Positions 16,590-23,012 of a DNA stretch of 29,649 bases are shown in pieces (positions within the stretch are counted from its first letter, which is position 1; the number at the start of each line of letters is the position of its first letter). This DNA comes from Caulobacteraceae bacterium (lineage in GTDB: Bacteria > Pseudomonadota > Alphaproteobacteria > Caulobacterales > Caulobacteraceae): positions 1 through 29,649 of the forward strand of contig CANMXH010000005.1 in the NCBI GenBank assembly GCA_947501315.1. Direction: 5' to 3'. Made by a program: the position numbers and the translations under genes. The notes beneath the pieces are model-generated. The model saw only the letters and a program-made list of their open reading frames with translations. It was not told the DNA's origin and searched no databases.

Positions 16590-17377
16590 CAGGCCTCTCC
16601 GGTGTGTTCGAGCGTCCGCATCGCGGCGCGGATGATGGGTTTCTCAATCAGCTTTCCGTCCAGCAGGGCCGCCCCGCCGCCGGAGGCCTCGAACGCCGCC
16701 AACACCCGCCGCGCCCGCGCGATCTCGGCCTCGGTCGGCGTGAAAACAGCGTGGACCGGCCCGATCTGAGCAGGATGAATACAGGCCCGCCCTGTGAAGC
16801 CCATCGCCCTGATCCGTCGGGTCGAAGCGATCAGGTCCGCCTCGTCGCCGATGTCCAGATGCGGCACGTCCAGCAGCTCGACACCTGCCCGCGCGCAGGC
16901 GGCCGCCAGCACGCCCCGCGCATGGAACAGCGGCTCCCACTCCATGGTACAGCCCAGATCGGCGGAATAGTCCGCACCCCCGAACAGCACGCCAGCGACA
17001 CCCGGCGACGCCGCGATCTCCCAGGCACGATGCAGCCCCTCCGCACTCTCAACGATGGGCCAAAGGGGGGTGCCGGTCGCCGCCCGAACGACCGCGACGT
17101 CGTCCGCCGACGCCGCCTTGGGGATCATCACGAATACGGGAGCCGTGCCGGCCAGCGCCTCCAGATCGGCCGCGCACTCCGCCGACCCGACAGCGTTGAC
17201 CCGGACCCCGAACCGCCCGTCCAGCGCCGCGACCGTCGCCGACCGCGCCGCCTCCTTGCCGTCCGGCGCGACCGCGTCCTCCAGATCGATGCAGACGGCA
17301 TCTGCCCCAGCGCCGCCCGCCTTGTCGTAGCGGTCGGGGCGCGAGCCTGGGACGAATAGGAGGGAACGAAAGGCCAT
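16589..17377 (-). CDS. HpcH/HpaI aldolase / CitE-like lyase
   Basis: A protein of 262 residues of the citrate-lyase beta-like family. SLLFVPGSRPDRYDKA (5-20) and IDLEDAVAPDGKEAAR (30-45, acidic metal ligands) open the TIM barrel. GVLFGGADYSADLG and FTGRACIHPAQIGPVHAVF lie in the second half. Family members cleave malyl-CoA, citramalyl-CoA, HMG-CoA or similar 3-hydroxyacyl-CoA esters into two CoA-pathway products. I use ATG 17377, where family similarity begins; ATG 17404 (MSGHLIRDP) lies within the motif B palindrome. It is first gene of the CoA-ester operon that runs to 12616. The GST gene upstream ends 50 nt away. Confidence 0.9.
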   Translation of the reverse strand: MAFRSLLFVPGSRPDRYDKAGGAGADAVCIDLEDAVAPDGKEAARSATVAALDGRFGVRVNAVGSAECAADLEALAGTAPVFVMIPKAASADDVAVVRAATGTPLWPIVESAEGLHRAWEIAASPGVAGVLFGGADYSADLGCTMEWEPLFHARGVLAAACARAGVELLDVPHLDIGDEADLIASTRRIRAMGFTGRACIHPAQIGPVHAVFTPTEAEIARARRVLAAFEASGGGAALLDGKLIEKPIIRAAMRTLEHTGEA

Positions 17378-17390
17378 TGGGTCTCGGATC

Positions 17391-17406
17391 AAATGTCCGG
17401 ACATTT
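17391..17406. promoter_or_regulatory. Motif B operator, site 2 (before the CitE operon)
   Basis: A perfect 16-bp palindrome, AAATGTCCGGACATTT, 13 nt upstream of the CitE-like start codon. Its core TGTCCGGACA is identical to that at 10603-10612, and 13 of 16 positions match there. It overlaps the predicted transcription start of the operon. Binding by the GntR protein at 11914 is inferred. Confidence 0.75.
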
Positions 17407-17431
17407 AGGAGCAATGCTTCGCCGACGTCAA
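17403..17431 (-). promoter_or_regulatory. Candidate promoter of the CitE operon
   Basis: On the minus strand TTGACG (17426-17431) is followed after 17 nt by CTAAAT (17403-17408). The -35 match is good and the -10 match poor. The -35 element overlaps the stop codon of the GST gene, and the -10 element runs into the motif B palindrome, so bound repressor would block initiation. Confidence 0.4.
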
Positions 17432-18057
17432 TCCGCCCCGACGGCCATCCCGCGCTTGACCCCCGGCCGCTCCAGGATCCTGTCATGCCAACCCCGCAGC
17501 GCCGGGTAGGGATCGAGCCAGTCCTTCAGCCGCTTCGCAGACGTCGCCACTACTGGGAACAGCAGGCAATCCACGACGCTGAACGCGCCTCCGCAGACGA
17601 AGGCCTGCTCCGCCAGCCGCGCGTCGAACACCGCCAGTGCACCCCTCGCCCCCCCTGTCATCGTCTCGATCAGCCAAGGGTCCGGCGTCGGTGCCAATTG
17701 GGTGGCAAAAAATTGCATGGCGAACGGCATGGCAACAGAGGACGAGATCGCGCTCGCCCACATCAGCTGCTCGGCCCTGAGCGCCGGGTCCTCGGCGACC
17801 AGCTCATTTCCCGCCTTCTCTGCCGCATACCAGGCAATGGCGAGTGTCTCGGCCAGCAAGATCTCCCGCCCGCCCGGCCCATCCGGATCGCGCATCACCG
17901 GGGCCTTGCCGAACGGGTTCAGCGCCAAAAACTCAGGCGTTCTGTGTTCACCCTTCGGCAGATCGATCATCGTCGCCGAATAGGCCAGCCCCGCCTCTTC
18001 CAGCGCGATATGGACCTTCTGCCCGTTCGCCGTGGGGACCGACCACAACTGGATCAT
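17428..18057 (-). CDS. Glutathione S-transferase-like protein
   Basis: A protein of 209 residues. The N-terminal thioredoxin-like half shows VPTANGQKVHIALEEAG (GSH-site pattern like the YfcG/nu-class T-x-N-G-x-K), NPFGKAPVMRDPDG and ILLAETLAI (Glu-Thr contacts to the gamma-glutamyl group). The C-terminal half is helical, with GAFSVVDCLLFPVV equivalent to the conserved SxAD region (SVVD). It could conjugate glutathione, open a ring or reduce a disulfide/peroxide. ATG 18057 overlaps the deacetylase stop in ATGA and starts at the fold; the longer in-frame start is inside the upstream gene. It is second of two genes downstream of motif A site 3, and possibly read through into the CitE operon. Confidence 0.9.
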   Translation of the reverse strand: MIQLWSVPTANGQKVHIALEEAGLAYSATMIDLPKGEHRTPEFLALNPFGKAPVMRDPDGPGGREILLAETLAIAWYAAEKAGNELVAEDPALRAEQLMWASAISSSVAMPFAMQFFATQLAPTPDPWLIETMTGGARGALAVFDARLAEQAFVCGGAFSVVDCLLFPVVATSAKRLKDWLDPYPALRGWHDRILERPGVKRGMAVGAD

Positions 18058-18935
18058 GCGGGCGGCGGCACGGCATCGGCGAAGGCGGCAGCGATCTTGC
18101 CACGGCTCGTCACCCAAACCCCCGGCTTATCCCGCACATGCTCCAGGAAGCCCCGGAACGCCCCAATCCGGCCAGGCCGGCCGATGATACGCAGATGCAG
18201 CCCCAGACTCATCATCTTCGTTTCGCCGTCCATGGCTTCGGCGTGCATCTGGTCGAAGGTGTCGGTCGCATAGGCCAGCCAGTCCCGCGCCGTCAGCGCC
18301 GGGGCCAGCCAGAACTTCATGTCGTTGGAATCCAGCGCATAGGGCAGGATCACGATCGGCTTACGACCCTGCGCCGTCTCGACCACGTCCCAGAACGGAA
18401 AGTCGTCGGAGTAGTCGTCCATGTGATAGCCAAACCCCTCCTCGACCAGCAGCCGCCGCGTCGCCTCGGTGTGCAGATACCGGCTAAGCCACCCGCTTGG
18501 CCGCTTGCCCATCGTCCGCTCGATCGACTCCCAGCCCTTGCGGATGAAATCCCGCTCCTTCTCCTCATCCATCCAGAACTGGTGCGCCCAGCGCCAGCCG
18601 TGGCAGCAGACCTCGTCGCCCCGCGCCGCGATCCTGGCCGCCAGCTCAGGCGCCCGTTCCAGCGCCAGGGCCGCCGCCGTCCACGTCGCTTCGATCCGGT
18701 GCTCGTCCAGCAGTTTCAGGATGCGCGGCGCACCGGCCTTGATACCATACTGGTAGTTCGACTCATTGCCGTGCATCCGCATCGGCCGCTTGGGCACGGC
18801 GGACAGCTCGTCGACCGGCTCCGGCCCCTTGTCGCCGTCCCGGATGTTTTGCTCGGCCCCCTCCTCGACATTGACGACGATAGACAGGGCCAGGCGGTGG
18901 CCGCCGGGCCAGGTAAATTCAGCGGGTGCCGGCAT
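18054..18935 (-). CDS. Polysaccharide deacetylase (CE4), PuuE-like subgroup
   Basis: A cytoplasmic protein of 293 residues with a NodB/CE4-like barrel. VNVEEGAE (22-29) takes the place of the TFDDG motif, as in the PuuE-like subgroup; ATWTAAALALER and GDEVCCHGWRW (His112) follow, with LHLRIIGRPGRIGAF near the end. PuuE-like proteins act on ureides (allantoin-type) or other small amide substrates rather than polysaccharides, so hydrolysis of a C-N or cyclic amide bond is a reasonable guess. A good ribosome site (AGAGGA) precedes the ATG. First gene leftward from the motif A site at 18965; followed by the GST gene with a 4-nt overlap. Confidence 0.85.
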   Translation of the reverse strand: MPAPAEFTWPGGHRLALSIVVNVEEGAEQNIRDGDKGPEPVDELSAVPKRPMRMHGNESNYQYGIKAGAPRILKLLDEHRIEATWTAAALALERAPELAARIAARGDEVCCHGWRWAHQFWMDEEKERDFIRKGWESIERTMGKRPSGWLSRYLHTEATRRLLVEEGFGYHMDDYSDDFPFWDVVETAQGRKPIVILPYALDSNDMKFWLAPALTARDWLAYATDTFDQMHAEAMDGETKMMSLGLHLRIIGRPGRIGAFRGFLEHVRDKPGVWVTSRGKIAAAFADAVPPPA

Positions 18936-18964
18936 GGAATCCTCTTGCAGCGGACGAAATGATC

Positions 18965-18988
18965 GATTGATATAACTTTATACTTTTT
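18965..18988. promoter_or_regulatory. Motif A operator, site 3 (deacetylase / membrane protein)
   Basis: Arms GATTGATATA and TATACTTTTT with the constant 4-nt spacer; 15 of 20 arm positions match, the weakest of the six. It lies between divergent starts, 29 nt from the deacetylase ATG and 16 nt from the membrane-protein ATG. Confidence 0.6.
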
Positions 18989-19004
18989 AGTGAGCAGGTG
19001 CGAC

Positions 19005-19685
19005 ATGGTCATCGGTGAAATAGAGGTGCTGCGCTGGCTGCACATCCTGGCCATGGTCTACTGGCTGGGCGGCGAATGGGGCGTGTTCCAAACCTCCTAC
19101 AATGTGGTTAACCCCAAACTGGCCCTCGATGAGCGTCGGCGCCACATGGAGACAGCCTATCGCATCGACATCCTCGCGCGCACCGGCATCATCCTGTTGC
19201 TGCCCCTCGGCATCCACATGGGCACGCTCTTCGGCTTCGTGCCCTGGGACCGGGTCTGGCTCATCCCGATGTGGATCGGCTTCATCGCCTGGCTGTCCCT
19301 GACCTGGGCCGCCTTCCTTAAGCGTGAGACTGACGCGGGCCTTCTCCTGACGCGGATCGACGAGTCGCTGCGTTATGTCCTGATTCCGGCGCTTCTGCTG
19401 GTGGGCATCTCCTCGTTCCTGGGGTACGGCCCCCTGGCTGTGGGCGAAGGCACGCTCTGGTATCCGGCCAAGATCATCGTCTACGGCCTGATGCTGGTCA
19501 TCGGCCTTGGCCTGCGCTTCATCATGCGGGCGTGGACCGTGCGCTTCCGTCGCCTGGCGGCCGGCCCTGACCCCCGGGAGGAAGCCGCCCTGAAGCGCGA
19601 AATCGCCATCGGCCGGGGTCTGGCCTATGTCTACTGGATCGGCATCGCCTCGGTCGCCTTCCTCGGGGCAGTCAAGCCGTTCTGA
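19005..19685 (+). CDS. Six-helix integral membrane protein, CopD/DUF2269-like in appearance
   Basis: An inner-membrane protein of 226 residues with about six predicted transmembrane helices (roughly 6-28, 57-80, 84-104, 123-142, 152-172, 205-225). The first helix begins LRWLHILAMVYWLGGEWGVF; the WLH-GG pattern resembles CopD-type or DUF2269-type proteins. Conserved-looking charged loops are DERRRHMETAYRIDILAR and KRETDAGLLLTRIDESLR. No domain can be assigned with certainty, so electron transfer, haem binding or transport are all open. ATG 19005 is chosen with AGCAGG upstream; GTG 18990 is an alternative that would start 2 nt after the motif A site. Single-gene unit, ending 2 nt from the convergent SDR gene. 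Confidence 0.8.
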   Translation: MVIGEIEVLRWLHILAMVYWLGGEWGVFQTSYNVVNPKLALDERRRHMETAYRIDILARTGIILLLPLGIHMGTLFGFVPWDRVWLIPMWIGFIAWLSLTWAAFLKRETDAGLLLTRIDESLRYVLIPALLLVGISSFLGYGPLAVGEGTLWYPAKIIVYGLMLVIGLGLRFIMRAWTVRFRRLAAGPDPREEAALKREIAIGRGLAYVYWIGIASVAFLGAVKPF

Positions 19686-19687
19686 GG

Positions 19688-20512
19688 TCAGTGCGGCTCC
19701 TCGCCACCCGAGACGTTCAGGCTCTCGGCCGTGATGTATTTCGCCTCGTCCGAGCACAGGAAGGCCACCGCGTCGGCCGTGTCCTGCGGCAGGCCAGGCC
19801 GGCGCATCGGGATCCGGTTCGCCATCGCCTCCAGATAGGCCTCGACCGACGCCGCCCCCACGACCTTGGCGAAATACTCGTTCTGCCAGGCCCCAAGGCC
19901 GGTCGTGACATGGTTGGGACAGACGTTGTTCAGGGTGATCCCGTGCGGTCCCAGTTCGATCGCCGCCGAGCGGGTCAGGCCGACCAGGCCGTGCTTGGAG
20001 GCCGTATAGGCCTGGGCGTGGGGAAACCCGGACTTGGCGGCCTGGGAGGCGATATTGACGATCCGCCCGCCCCGACCCTGGCGGATCATCACCTCGGCCG
20101 CCGCCTGGATGCCCCAGAAACAGCCCGACAGATTGACGTCGATCACCGCGCGCCAGTCTTCGGGCGTGACCTCCATCAGGGGCTTCATGATGTAGCCGAT
20201 GCCGGCGTTGTTGACCCAGATGTCGAGCCCTCCATGGACCTCAACCGCATGGGCCGCCAGCGCCCGAACCTGGACCGGGTCACGCACGTCGCACACGCAG
20301 GTGGAGGCGTTCGCCAGTTCTCCGGCGATGGCCGCCATCTCCCCTGTCGCGCCGATCATGGCCCCCGGTGTCGTCGCATCCCTCGAGGCACCGATGTCCG
20401 AGACGACCACAGCCGCCCCCTCTGCCGCCAGGGTCATGGCGATGGCCTCGCCCAGGCCATTTCTACGGCCCGAGCCTGTGACTACCGCCACCTTGCCTTC
20501 GAAGCGGCGCAT
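19688..20512 (-). CDS. Short-chain dehydrogenase/reductase (SDR)
   Basis: A classical SDR of 274 residues. It has the cofactor motif TGSGRRNGLG (12-21), acidic Asp39 (VVVSDIG) favouring NAD over NADP, NNAG (101-104), catalytic Ser156 (IASQ) and YTASK (Tyr169, Lys173), and ends with the usual SGGEEPH-type tail. It would oxidise an alcohol or reduce a ketone on the pathway substrate in the cytoplasm. It is second in a two-gene minus operon behind the RedY/HapK-like gene, with a 1-nt overlap (TGATG). Substrate unknown. Confidence 0.94.
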   Translation of the reverse strand: MRRFEGKVAVVTGSGRRNGLGEAIAMTLAAEGAAVVVSDIGASRDATTPGAMIGATGEMAAIAGELANASTCVCDVRDPVQVRALAAHAVEVHGGLDIWVNNAGIGYIMKPLMEVTPEDWRAVIDVNLSGCFWGIQAAAEVMIRQGRGGRIVNIASQAAKSGFPHAQAYTASKHGLVGLTRSAAIELGPHGITLNNVCPNHVTTGLGAWQNEYFAKVVGAASVEAYLEAMANRIPMRRPGLPQDTADAVAFLCSDEAKYITAESLNVSGGEEPH

Positions 20513-20823
20513 CAGAGGGATCGGGTGACGAGGAAGGTCACATCGACCATCGACTGGAATTCTCCGGCGATCTTCTGCACCTCCGGCGTAGAGACCTCCG
20601 CGAAGAATTGCTCCATGTCATTTATATCGATCGTCTCCACATAGTCATATGGTGGCGCGGCGTCGGAGCCCAGCAGGCCCTCGACCTTCGCCACCTGGAA
20701 ATCGTCGACCGAGCCCAGGGCCCGGACGGCGGGAATGTCGGTGGACCGGGCCCAGGCCTCATAGGCTGCGGGGTCCTGACCCAGCTTCAGATTGAACAGG
20801 GCGAAGATGCGGGTCGTGGCCAT
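20512..20823 (-). CDS. RedY/HapK-like small protein
   Basis: A protein of 103 residues with a dimeric alpha/beta-barrel (ferredoxin-like) appearance. Conserved-looking segments are TRIFALFNLKLGQDPAAYEAWA, GLLGSDAAPPYDYVETIDIND and FLVTRSL, which match what I know as RedY-like/HapK proteins, first noted in prodigiosin clusters. Catalytic function is not settled for the family. A good ribosome site (AGGAAA) precedes the ATG. It is first gene leftward from the perfect motif A site at 20864 and is translationally coupled to the SDR. A role as ligand-binding helper or small monooxygenase-like enzyme is conceivable. Confidence 0.8.
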   Translation of the reverse strand: MATTRIFALFNLKLGQDPAAYEAWARSTDIPAVRALGSVDDFQVAKVEGLLGSDAAPPYDYVETIDINDMEQFFAEVSTPEVQKIAGEFQSMVDVTFLVTRSL

Positions 20824-20863
20824 GGTGGATTTCCTGATGCGGCGAAAAGAGTGTCTCGACGTG

Positions 20864-20887
20864 AAATGATATAATCCTATATCATTT
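20864..20887. promoter_or_regulatory. Motif A operator, site 4 (perfect copy)
   Basis: Exact inverted repeat: AAATGATATA, four bases (ATCC), TATATCATTT. All 20 arm positions match, making this the reference copy. It is 26 nt before the methyltransferase ATG and 40 nt before the RedY/HapK-like ATG. The plus strand also reads TGATATAAT (20867-20875), a perfect extended -10, so operator and promoter may coincide. Confidence 0.85.
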
Positions 20888-20913
20888 AAACTCGGCAAGC
20901 CCGGAGGTTGAAG

Positions 20914-22143
20914 ATGGACGGTTCTCCCGATCTCAAGAACGCAGGCCCGGCCCAGACCTATTCCGGTCCGCCGGACTATCGCGTGGTCGGCCGCCATGGC
21001 GTTTTCCCCGAGACGACCCATGACGAGATCGCCCGGCTGAATTTTCTCGCCCACATGAACCGCCATCTCGCGACCCGGGTGATGCCTGCGGTCAAGACAG
21101 CCTGGGAGCGCCGAGCCGGTCCAGCCTTTGAGACGCGAGAGGGCCGGCCACCGAAGGACCGGCACGAGGTCCGCAAGGCGCTACTAAACGACCCCTATTA
21201 TCAGGCATGGTCGGCCCTGCGCCGCGCCACGATGGAACAGCGCCAGCAGGCGGGCCGCTGGACGGCCCTGCGCCAGGCTGAGACCCTGGCCGCCAAGGTC
21301 GAGGCCCTGACCGCGTCCGGAGACCGGCTGGAGCTGGATCCGACCCTGCCGATCCCCCGTTACGTCTCGGCGGTCGATCATCACTGCATGCCGGGAAGCT
21401 ACCACCGCGAGGTCTTCCCCGGAGACGTGTCGGGCGCGGCCAACTACGACAGCGGCATCTTCGCCACGACCGGCGGGGCGCTCGGCCGGTTCTCGGACGG
21501 AGGCGGCCATGCCGTGGTCAATTGGGTGAAGCGCAACCTGCCCGACTTCAGACCCCGTCACATTCTCGATATAGGTGCCAACCTCGGACAGAACGTCCTG
21601 CCGATCGCCCAGGCCTTCCCCGACGCCGAGGTCATCGCCCTTGACGTCGGCGCACCGATGCTGCGCTACGGGGCCGCCCGCGCCCGGTCGCTGGGGGTGG
21701 ACAATGTCCGCTTCATCCAGGGCGACGGCTCGAACCTGTCGCGCTGGCCCGACGGTCATTTCGACTGGGTCCAGACCACAATGACCCTGCATGAGCTGTC
21801 GCTGACCTCGATGAAGGCCATCTTCCGCGAGATCCACCGCGTCCTGGCCCCCGGCGGCATCGTCCTGCATGTGGAACAGCCGCAATACGGACCCGACATG
21901 CCCCTTTTCGAACAGGCGATGCGCGACTGGGACGCCTTCTACAACAACGAGCCCTTCTGGAGCACGATGCACGAACTGGACATCGACGGCTTCATGATCG
22001 AGGCGGGCTTCGACCGGGCGAACCTGATCCATGGCGGCGTTACCGCCGTCGTTGACCGGGACGTCTTCCCCGACGCCGCCGACGACGAGGGCGAGGACTA
22101 TGGGCGCAAAGCCGCCTGGCATGTCATCGGAGCCCGCAAATGA
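20914..22143 (+). CDS. Class I SAM-dependent methyltransferase with long N-terminal region
   Basis: A protein of 409 residues. The C-terminal half is a Rossmann methyltransferase: motif I LDIGANLGQN (218-227), acidic Asp244 after strand 2 (VIALDVG), FIQGDGSNL, then FDWVQTTMTLHEL and VLAPGGIVLHVEQPQ. The first ~200 residues have no motif I know and are rich in charged helices (61-130), so they may bind substrate. ATG 20914 follows GGAGG at 20903-20907 with 6-nt spacing; an in-frame TTG at 20908 is too close to that site. The stop overlaps the next gene in ATGA. A methyl-transfer step in a breakdown cluster is unusual and could be protective or a salvage of O-methyl groups. Confidence 0.9.
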   Translation: MDGSPDLKNAGPAQTYSGPPDYRVVGRHGVFPETTHDEIARLNFLAHMNRHLATRVMPAVKTAWERRAGPAFETREGRPPKDRHEVRKALLNDPYYQAWSALRRATMEQRQQAGRWTALRQAETLAAKVEALTASGDRLELDPTLPIPRYVSAVDHHCMPGSYHREVFPGDVSGAANYDSGIFATTGGALGRFSDGGGHAVVNWVKRNLPDFRPRHILDIGANLGQNVLPIAQAFPDAEVIALDVGAPMLRYGAARARSLGVDNVRFIQGDGSNLSRWPDGHFDWVQTTMTLHELSLTSMKAIFREIHRVLAPGGIVLHVEQPQYGPDMPLFEQAMRDWDAFYNNEPFWSTMHELDIDGFMIEAGFDRANLIHGGVTAVVDRDVFPDAADDEGEDYGRKAAWHVIGARK

Positions 22144-22502
22144 GCATCGACCTCGCTCTCGCACTGTCGTCCGCCAAGCCGGCCGGCAAGCGCCCCTATT
22201 TCATGGACCCCCCGCTCGAGCGGGTGCTGAACATCCTGATGACGACAGTTCAGGAACTGGCGGTCACTCGCGAACGGCTCGACACCCTGGAGCGGCTGCT
22301 CGAGGCGAAAGAGGTCGTCGAGCGGGCCGGGATCGAAGCCTTTGCGCCGACCCCGGACCAGGCGGCGGAGCGCGGTCTGTGGATGCAGGAATATCTCAAC
22401 CGGGTCCTGCGCACCGTGCAGCAGGAGGCCGAGGCGATTCAGACCCGCGACGAACTGGCGTCAGAGGAGGTCGCCTTCGAGGTGTCCCGGCTCGACGCCT
22501 GA
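22140..22502 (+). CDS. Small helical/coiled-coil protein of unknown family
   Basis: I do not recognise this 120-residue protein. It is acidic and almost wholly helical; residues about 28-60 (LNILMTTVQELAVTRERLDTLERLL) and 78-110 (LWMQEYLNRVLRTVQQEAEAI) have heptad-like Leu/Val spacing. There is no signal peptide, no Cys and no catalytic motif. It is locked between the methyltransferase and a VOC gene by a 4-nt ATGA and a 1-nt TGATG overlap, so it is likely made in fixed ratio with them and may be a subunit or adaptor of the methyltransferase. Confidence 0.82.
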   Translation: MSIDLALALSSAKPAGKRPYFMDPPLERVLNILMTTVQELAVTRERLDTLERLLEAKEVVERAGIEAFAPTPDQAAERGLWMQEYLNRVLRTVQQEAEAIQTRDELASEEVAFEVSRLDA

Positions 22503-22987
22503 TGCCGGTCTCGGCCCTGATCCGGTCGGCGGTCTTCTGTTCCGACCTCGACCGCTCCACCGCCTTCTACCGCGCACTCGGTCTCGACGCGGTCTATTAC
22601 GAGGGCGACCTCGATCCGGAGTCCTCAAAGGGCGCGCTGCAGGTCCCGGCGGGCTCGACCTTGCGCTGCCGGATCCTCAAGCGCGGCGCAGACGCAGCCA
22701 ACTTCGGCATGGTCGGTCTTTTTGAACTCACGCCCCTGCCCCAGCCCCTGCCGACCCCCGCCGGCCCACCCCGTCTGGGCGAGACCGCTCTGGTCTTCTT
22801 CGCCCAGCCCTTCATGGAAGTGCTGACCGCCGCCCGCGAGGCCGGTGCGACCTGGTCGCCCGACCCCATCACCTTCACTATGCCGCATCGCAGCCAGCTG
22901 GAGGTCTGCCTGCGCGACCCCGACGGCGTACTGATCAACCTGATCGACCGCGACCAGGCTGAGCAGTTCCGGACGTCAGCCGTCTAA
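22502..22987 (+). CDS. VOC (glyoxalase/dioxygenase-fold) protein
   Basis: A single-gene VOC protein of 161 residues with two beta-alpha-beta-beta-beta units: IRSAVFCSDLDRSTAFYRALGLDAVYY at the start and FMEVLTAAREAG with LEVCLRDPDGVLINLIDRD at the end. Members bind a divalent metal and act as lyases, epimerases, ring-cleavage dioxygenases or binding proteins. The usual first metal His is not obvious (AVFCSDL), while candidate acidic ligands are present, so catalysis is uncertain. Third gene of the methyltransferase operon, starting in a TGATG overlap. It ends 25 nt from the convergent DUF1838 gene. Confidence 0.88.
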   Translation: MPVSALIRSAVFCSDLDRSTAFYRALGLDAVYYEGDLDPESSKGALQVPAGSTLRCRILKRGADAANFGMVGLFELTPLPQPLPTPAGPPRLGETALVFFAQPFMEVLTAAREAGATWSPDPITFTMPHRSQLEVCLRDPDGVLINLIDRDQAEQFRTSAV

Positions 22988-23012
22988 TCCTCTCCCATCG
23001 GAATAGGTGCGG

